Shown one piece after another: positions 32,601 through 34,957 of a DNA stretch of 34,957 nucleotides (the first letter of the stretch is position 1; every line of letters begins with the position of its first letter). The position numbers were made by a program, and so were the translations under genes. The stretch comes from Microtetraspora niveoalba (lineage in GTDB: Bacteria; Actinomycetota; Actinomycetes; Streptosporangiales; Streptosporangiaceae). The notes beneath the pieces are model-generated. The model ran no database searches. It was not told the DNA's origin and saw only the letters and a program-made list of their open reading frames with translations. The stretch spans positions 1-34,957 of the forward strand of contig NZ_BBYM01000057.1 of NCBI RefSeq assembly GCF_001570405.1, in the 5' to 3' direction.

Positions 32601-34957
32601 AACCGCGCATACAGGCCCCGCCCCATCCCGGCCCGCTGCGCCCCCTGACCGGTGAACAAGAACGCCGTCCGGCCCTCACCGGCCACACCCGACACCACGC
32701 CCGCCGAAGGCTCACCCTCGGCCAGCGCGCCGAGGCCGGCCAGCAGGCTGTCTCGATCGGCACCCAGCACCACCGCGCGGTGCTGCAAATCCGCCCGGCC
32801 CAGCAACGACGTAGCCACGTCCGCCGTCGCCAGCTCCGGCCGATCCGCCACGAACGCGCGCAACCGCTCCGCCTGCGCCGCAAGCGCCTCGGCCGACCGG
32901 CCGGATACCGTCCACGGCACCGGGCCGGCCACAGCCGCACCCCGCCCAACCTCTTCAACGACCGGCGCGGCCTCCAGGATCACGTGCGCATTGGTGCCAC
33001 TGATCCCGAACGCGGACACACCCGCCCGGCGCGGCCGGTCCTCCGAAGGCCACTGCCGGGCCTCGGTCAGCAGCTCCACCGCACCCGCCGACCAGTCCAC
33101 CTGCCCGGTCGGCTCGTCCACGTGCAACGTCGCAGGCAGCACACCATGCCGCAACGCCTGCACCATCTTGATCACACCGGCCACACCCGCGGCCGCCTGC
33201 GTGTGCCCGATATTCGACTTGATCGACCCCAGCCACAACGGCCGATCCCGGTCCTGCCCATAGGTCGCCAGCAACGCCTGCGCCTCGATCGGATCACCGA
33301 GCTTCGTCCCGGTGCCGTGCGCCTCCACGACATCCACCTCGGACGGGGACAGGCGGGCGCCGGCCAACGCCTGCCGGATCACCCGCTCCTGCGACGGCCC
33401 GTTCGGCGCGGTCAGGCCGTTGGAGGCGCCGTCCTGGTTGACCGCGCTCCCCCGCACCACCGCGAGCACCCGATGACCGTTACGCCGCGCGTCCGACAAC
33501 CGCTCCACCAGCAGGACACCGACACCCTCACCCCAGCCGGTGCCGTCCGCCCCCGCCGCGAACGCCTTGCACCGCCCATCGGCCGCCAGACCACCCTGCC
33601 GATTGAACTCACCGAATGCGCCAGGGTTCACCATCACGGCAACGCCACCGGCCAGCGCCATCTCACACTCGCCGTTACGCAGCGCCTGCACGGCCAGATG
33701 CAGCGCCACCAGCGACGACGAACAGGCGGTGTCCACCGTCACCGCAGGCCCCTCCAGCCCGAAGGTGTACGCGACCCGCCCGGAAATCACGCTGTTGGCG
33801 GTGCCGGAGAGCAGATGCCCTTCGACGCCTTCCAGCACCTGGCCGTGCCCGTATCCCGACGACGAAGCGCCCGCGAACACCCCCGTCCGGCTGCCGCGCA
33901 TGGACTGAGGGTCGATTCCGGCGGACTCGAACGCCTCCCAGGCGCTCTCCAGGATCAGCCGCTGCTGCGGATCCATCGCCAACGCCTCACGCGGCGAGAT
34001 CCCGAACAGCCCCGCGTCGAACTCCGTCGCGTCGTAGACGAAACCGCCCACCGCGGCGTCCGCGCCCGGCACCCGGTCCGGCCAGCCCCGATCGACCGGG
34101 AACGGCGACAACGCGTCGACTCCCCCGGCGACCACATCCCACAACTGCTCGGGATTGCGGACATCGCCGGGGAACCGGCAACTCATGCCGATGATCGCGA
34201 TCGGCTCGTCGAGTCCGGCGGAGGAAGGGCCGGCGGAAGACTCCGGCGCTGCCGCCTCGCCGACGACGAGTTCCTTCTCCAGATAGGACACCAGCGCCAC
34301 CGGCGTGGGGTGATCGAAGACCATGGTCGCGGGCAGCCGCAACCCCGTCTCCCGATTGAGCCGGTTACGCAACTCCACCGCGGTCAGCGACTCGAACCCC
34401 AGGTCCTTGAACGTCCGCGTGGCCTCGATGGCCTGAACATCCGGATGTTTGAGCACCGCGGCGACCTCGCCACGGACCAGGTCGAGCAGGATCTGCCGCC
34501 GCTGGGACACCGGCAACGGAGCCAGACGACCCGCAAGCGCCGAACCATCCTCCTCACCGAAGGCCACAACCGGCCGCTGCCGCGCCTCGGGCAGATCAGC
34601 CAGCAACGGACTCACCCGCGTAGCGGTGAACGTGTCAGTGAAACGCGGCCAATCGATATCCGCGACCGTCACACAGTCCTCACCCGCCTCCACCGCCTGC
34701 TCCAGAGCCCGGACCGCCAACTCCGGATCCATCGCGACCATGCCACGCTCACGCAGATAGTCACGGGCGCCCTCCTGCGAGGCCATACCCGCCTCACCCC
34801 ACGCACCCCACGAAACCGAGGTCCCGGCAAGCCCTCGCGCACGCCGCTGAACGGCAAGCGCGTCCAGGAAAGCGTTCGCCGCACCATAAGCGGCCTGCCC
34901 GCCACTGCCCCACACCCCCGCACCCGAGGAGAACATCACGAACATCCCAAGATCGAT
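24341..34957 (-). CDS. PKS-4: terminal modular PKS, (KR)-ACP, KS-AT-KR-ACP, KS-AT-KR*-ACP-thioesterase, cut at its 5' end
   Basis: The 3538 visible residues continue to the window edge in frame. Counting from the edge: the end of an A-type KR (Tyr24); ACP Ser190; KS Cys412; AT Ser853; KR Tyr1544; ACP Ser1711; KS Cys1933; AT Ser2375; a KR with catalytic Lys and Tyr replaced (Thr2997, Arg3033); ACP Ser3202; and a thioesterase with Ser3385 in GHSGGG, Asp3412 in LVDTYP and His3504 in PGNHF. Both visible ATs look malonyl-specific. The thioesterase makes this the last protein of the assembly line; it releases the chain as a lactone or acid. The stop (TAG) lies three bases from the shared hairpin terminator. 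KS and AT segments are nearly identical in DNA to parts of PKS-2. The real start is off the right edge. Confidence 0.97.
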   Translation of the reverse strand: MDLGMFVMFSSGAGVWGSGGQAAYGAANAFLDALAVQRRARGLAGTSVSWGAWGEAGMASQEGARDYLRERGMVAMDPELAVRALEQAVEAGEDCVTVADIDWPRFTDTFTATRVSPLLADLPEARQRPVVAFGEEDGSALAGRLAPLPVSQRRQILLDLVRGEVAAVLKHPDVQAIEATRTFKDLGFESLTAVELRNRLNRETGLRLPATMVFDHPTPVALVSYLEKELVVGEAAAPESSAGPSSAGLDEPIAIIGMSCRFPGDVRNPEQLWDVVAGGVDALSPFPVDRGWPDRVPGADAAVGGFVYDATEFDAGLFGISPREALAMDPQQRLILESAWEAFESAGIDPQSMRGSRTGVFAGASSSGYGHGQVLEGVEGHLLSGTANSVISGRVAYTFGLEGPAVTVDTACSSSLVALHLAVQALRNGECEMALAGGVAVMVNPGAFGEFNRQGGLAADGRCKAFAAGADGTGWGEGVGVLLVERLSDARRNGHRVLAVVRGSAVNQDGASNGLTAPNGPSQERVIRQALAGARLSPSEVDVVEAHGTGTKLGDPIEAQALLATYGQDRDRPLWLGSIKSNIGHTQAAAGVAGVIKMVQALRHGVLPATLHVDEPTGQVDWSAGAVELLTEARQWPSEDRPRRAGVSAFGISGTNAHVILEAAPVVEEVGRGAAVAGPVPWTVSGRSAEALAAQAERLRAFVADRPELATADVATSLLGRADLQHRAVVLGADRDSLLAGLGALAEGEPSAGVVSGVAGEGRTAFLFTGQGAQRAGMGRGLYARFPVFADAFDAVCAELDLRLDRPVRDVVFDGADLDQTVWAQAGLFAVEVASFRLLESLQVVADFLLGHSIGEIAAAHCAGVLSLPDACALVAARGRLMQALPSGGAMLAVQASEDEVREMVAGLVDIAAVNGPSSVVVSGDAGVIDELAARWAAEGRKTSRLTVSQAFHSRLMEPMLADFAAVLETLTFDEPRIPIVSNLTGTLADPGLFTSPAYWVRQVREAVRFADGVTCLAERGVSRFVELGPDGVLCALAQQMLDGVFTPVLRRDEAPAQQSGDAVFAPLLRRDRDDTETVLTALGGLWAAGVDVDWRTVLPGGRRVDLPTYAFQRQRYWPKPVPVLSGDMVESRFWEAVEREDLEELAGTLSLGDQSHVLGEVLPALSSWRKQRRQDSVLDGWRYRIVWNPVTLADGELTGTWLVVLPEGTDDLLAEGVRAAIRDGGAGVVELVLGEAELDRASVAARIHEVVEEAPDLAGVALVAAPGVSAQLSGLLAVLQALGDLGVSAPLWCVTSGAVSAGGSDSIRDPYQAQIWGLGRVAALEHPDRWGGLVDVPPVVDRRVGARLAAVLAGESGEDQVAVRGAEVLGRRVVRAPSAGAAASSSEVGVPDCADGTVLVTGGTGGLGGEVARWLAGRGVGHLVLASRRGAAAPGVEGLVAELRELGARASVAACDVADREALAEVLAAIPEEFPLMGVVHAAGVGAPDVLMETDAERVAEVVRAKVAGAAHLDELTRGQDVRLFVVFSSIAATWGSGGQGAYAAGNAFLDALVESRRERGLAGLSVAWGPWAGVGMAVEGETGEFLRRRGLVLMDPEVAIRALEVAVDRGDVCVSVADVDWERFAPMFVSGRASALLGELPEVAGVLAGPEPSADEPSGLRGVLEGLPAAERSRTLLELVRARAAVVLGHASAADVEPGRAFRDVGFDSLTAVELRDALMAETGLRLPVTLVFDHPTPVALAEYLLGKIFGATGEGVERRGIPAAASADEPIAIVGMSCRYPGGVGDPDQLWALLAAGGQGITPFPADRGWEIGESAPVLEGGFLHDVADFDAGLFGISPREALAMDPQQRILLEAVWEAFEQTGIDPLSLKHTPTGVIIGASSSLYGIGTDLAAGADGHLLTGSVTSMLSGRVAYTFGLEGPAVTVDTACSSSLVAMHLAAQALRRGECELALAGGVTVMATPASFAEFGRQGGLAADGRCKAFAAAADGTGWSEGVGVLVLERLSDARRNGHEILAVVRGSAVNQDGASNGLTAPNGPSQERVIRQALADARLSPSEVDVVEAHGTGTKLGDPIEAQALLATYGQDRERPLWLGSVKSNIGHTQAASGVAGVIKMVQAMRHGVLPATLHVDEPSPHVDWSAGSVELLTEARPWPSTDRPRRAAVSSFGISGTNAHVILEQPAAADPAPDLAESSGPVPWIVSARTADGLRAQADRLRHFAETGLTSDIRDVSRSLATTRAALKHRAVVFGADREDLVRGLAAVAGGMPSVAAVTGTAGEGRTAFLFTGQGTQRLGMGGDLYPRFPEFAAAFDAVCAEFDRHLDRPIRSVISDGPGLDQTVYAQAGLFAVEVALFRLLESLRVTPDFLLGHSIGEIAAAHCAGVLSLPDACALVAARGRLMQALPAGGAMLAVQATEDEIVDGRVDVAAVNGPDSVVVSGDAEVIDELAAHWAARGRKTSRLTVSHAFHSRLMEPMLAEFAAVVGTLTFDESRIPIVSNLTGALAEPGEMSLPGYWVRQVREAVRFADGVTCLGEHGVTRVAELGPDGVLSAMASQIIPGAVCVPLLRDGLDHVQAALGRLWTSGADVDWPALASGGRRVSLPTYAFQRERYWPKPLQTAPAADPAEGRFWEAVERGDLGELAQTLDARPETVETALPALSSWRRRRRRDALADSWRYRVVWRPESPAPGRAALDGTWLLVAPAADHLAAEAEAAMTAAGAKVVRLPANGDGADPAAQAARIKRVYGQADALAGVLCMLAEGEDRVPATVTLVQALDEAGLDAPLWMVTRQAVSTGPADPPRHPEQATLWGLGRGIDLARPERWGGIADLPARPDAGSWDRLVTVLAGGAEPEAVIRDGLLHTRRLTPDRSVAAEGRPAWTTSGTVLITGGTGALGRRVARRLAGHGVPHLLLVGRRGPDTPGIGDLVAELGESGTRVTVAACDVADRDALAALLAALPADRPLTAVVHAAGIADDTPLAALTPERVAEVLRPTVDGARHLHELTLDHDLSAFVLFSSVAGVWGGANPARAAANAYLDALAAKRRADGRAATSISWGPWADEAGLTGDTAERWARAGLRAMPPDAALDLLARLPGHAEACLTVADVDWPRFAASYTLARPRRLLDELTDLRRAGDGADDDPSARADAAALRERLAGLPGEERHQVVLDLVRAHAAAVLGYGDVEQIAPDQQFLELGVNSLTAIELRDRLRSATGAALASTVVFDSSTPDALARHVQETLLGADAAPAEPRGRTGLLRTLYSEAMRQDRMLDFMEFLSDAAGFRPMFDSAESRTAAPAPVFLSRGPRRPRIVCHTGMSALGGVHEFARFATPFRGTHDVIALPLPGYRDGEALPATKEVSLDWQARTLIEVAGDAPFVLLGHSGGGVLAHELAWRLERMGAPAAGVVLVDTYPMDRPMHHEWMSELTEGTFGREHLAVPMTDTRLTAQAWYGRMYLDFTAKEITAPTLVVRASEPIGEWTRDDDWRAVWSLPHTCVDVPGNHFTLMMEDGPTTAAAVREWLADIFAEQGADGAARG
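29705..34215 (-). other. PKS-4 complete module: KS-AT(malonyl-like, QAFH)-KR(A type)-ACP
   Basis: KS Cys412 is in TACSSS. The AT has GHSIGE and reads QAFH (950-953) instead of HAFH. A 19-residue tandem duplication sits in the post-AT linker. The KR has [12 protein letters not shown] (Tyr1544), no LDD, and an intact Lys in RAKVAGA, so it is an active A-type KR. The ACP reads VGFDSL. The predicted unit is an unbranched hydroxyl. Confidence 0.9.
31743..31856. repeat. 57 bp imperfect tandem duplication in the post-AT linker of PKS-4
   Basis: Units 31743-31799 and 31800-31856 align with a 57 bp offset and encode two versions of a 19-residue segment around [10 protein letters not shown] and [11 protein letters not shown]. 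The equivalent linker of PKS-2 (about 3917-3990) has a single copy. The reading frame is kept. Confidence 0.8.
34250..34957 (-). other. PKS-4 first visible module: end of KR (A type) and ACP
   Basis: The KR fragment begins just before the catalytic region ([16 protein letters not shown], Tyr24). Trp in this motif marks an A-type KR, so a hydroxyl is expected unless a DH lies outside the window. The ACP follows with Ser190 in LGFESL, where Glu replaces the usual Asp before the serine. Confidence 0.85.

Noticed and set aside
1-34957. Repeated blocks of near-identical DNA as a CRISPR array or mobile element
   Set aside because: The repeats are kilobase-scale, in frame, and correspond to KS, AT, KR and ACP domains of successive modules; there are no short regularly spaced repeats, transposase or terminal inverted repeats.

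Overview
The window is part of a large modular type I polyketide synthase (PKS) cluster from a high-GC actinomycete. This is supported by the very high GC content with GC-rich third codon positions, assembly-line KS-AT-(DH-ER-)KR-ACP modules, actinobacterial docking helices at the protein ends, and two rare TTA leucine codons of the kind read by the bldA tRNA in Streptomyces and relatives. Nothing in the window identifies the species or a known product.

Layout, left to right. PKS-1 (1-1604, minus, cut by the left edge) holds an N-terminal docking helix, a KS and the start of the KS-AT linker. PKS-2 (1624-6393, minus) is one module, KS-AT(malonyl)-KR(A type)-ACP. PKS-3 (6412-22842, minus, 5476 aa) has three modules: KS-AT(malonyl)-DH-ER-KR-ACP; KS-AT(2-substituted malonyl, GAGH motif, probably ethylmalonyl)-KR(A type)-ACP; and KS-AT(methylmalonyl)-DH-KR(B type)-ACP. 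A 217 bp divergent control region (22843-23059) carries a perfect 10-2-10 inverted repeat. A cytochrome P450 (23060-24283, plus) follows, then a strong hairpin shared with the convergent gene. PKS-4 (24341-34957, minus, cut by the right edge) holds the end of a KR-ACP module, a complete KS-AT(malonyl)-KR-ACP module, and a final KS-AT(malonyl)-KR-ACP-thioesterase module. There is no gene-free stretch longer than 300 bases. I see no RNA gene, insertion sequence, CRISPR array, regulator or transporter.

How the genes work together. PKS-3, PKS-2 and PKS-1 are 18-19 bp apart, each with its own ribosome binding site, and read like one operon. Their tails and heads are compatible as docking pairs in the order PKS-3 > PKS-2 > PKS-1. 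Predicted chain pieces in that order are a fully reduced acetate unit, an ethyl-branched hydroxyl unit, a methyl-branched alkene unit, and an unbranched hydroxyl unit; the PKS-1 step is unknown. PKS-4 ends in the thioesterase, so it must act last, although it is transcribed from upstream of the other three genes. Its final KR lacks both the catalytic Tyr and Lys, so the chain is predicted to be released with a 3-keto group. The P450 is probably a late oxidation enzyme. The loading module and the modules feeding PKS-3 and PKS-4 lie outside the window.

The most interesting points are the dead terminal KR, the GAGH acyltransferase, TTA codons in both divergent genes (P450 codon 5, PKS-3 codon 145), the operator-like inverted repeat between them, and recent duplication marks in PKS-4. 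The system itself belongs to a known class (modular type I PKS); what may be new is the product.
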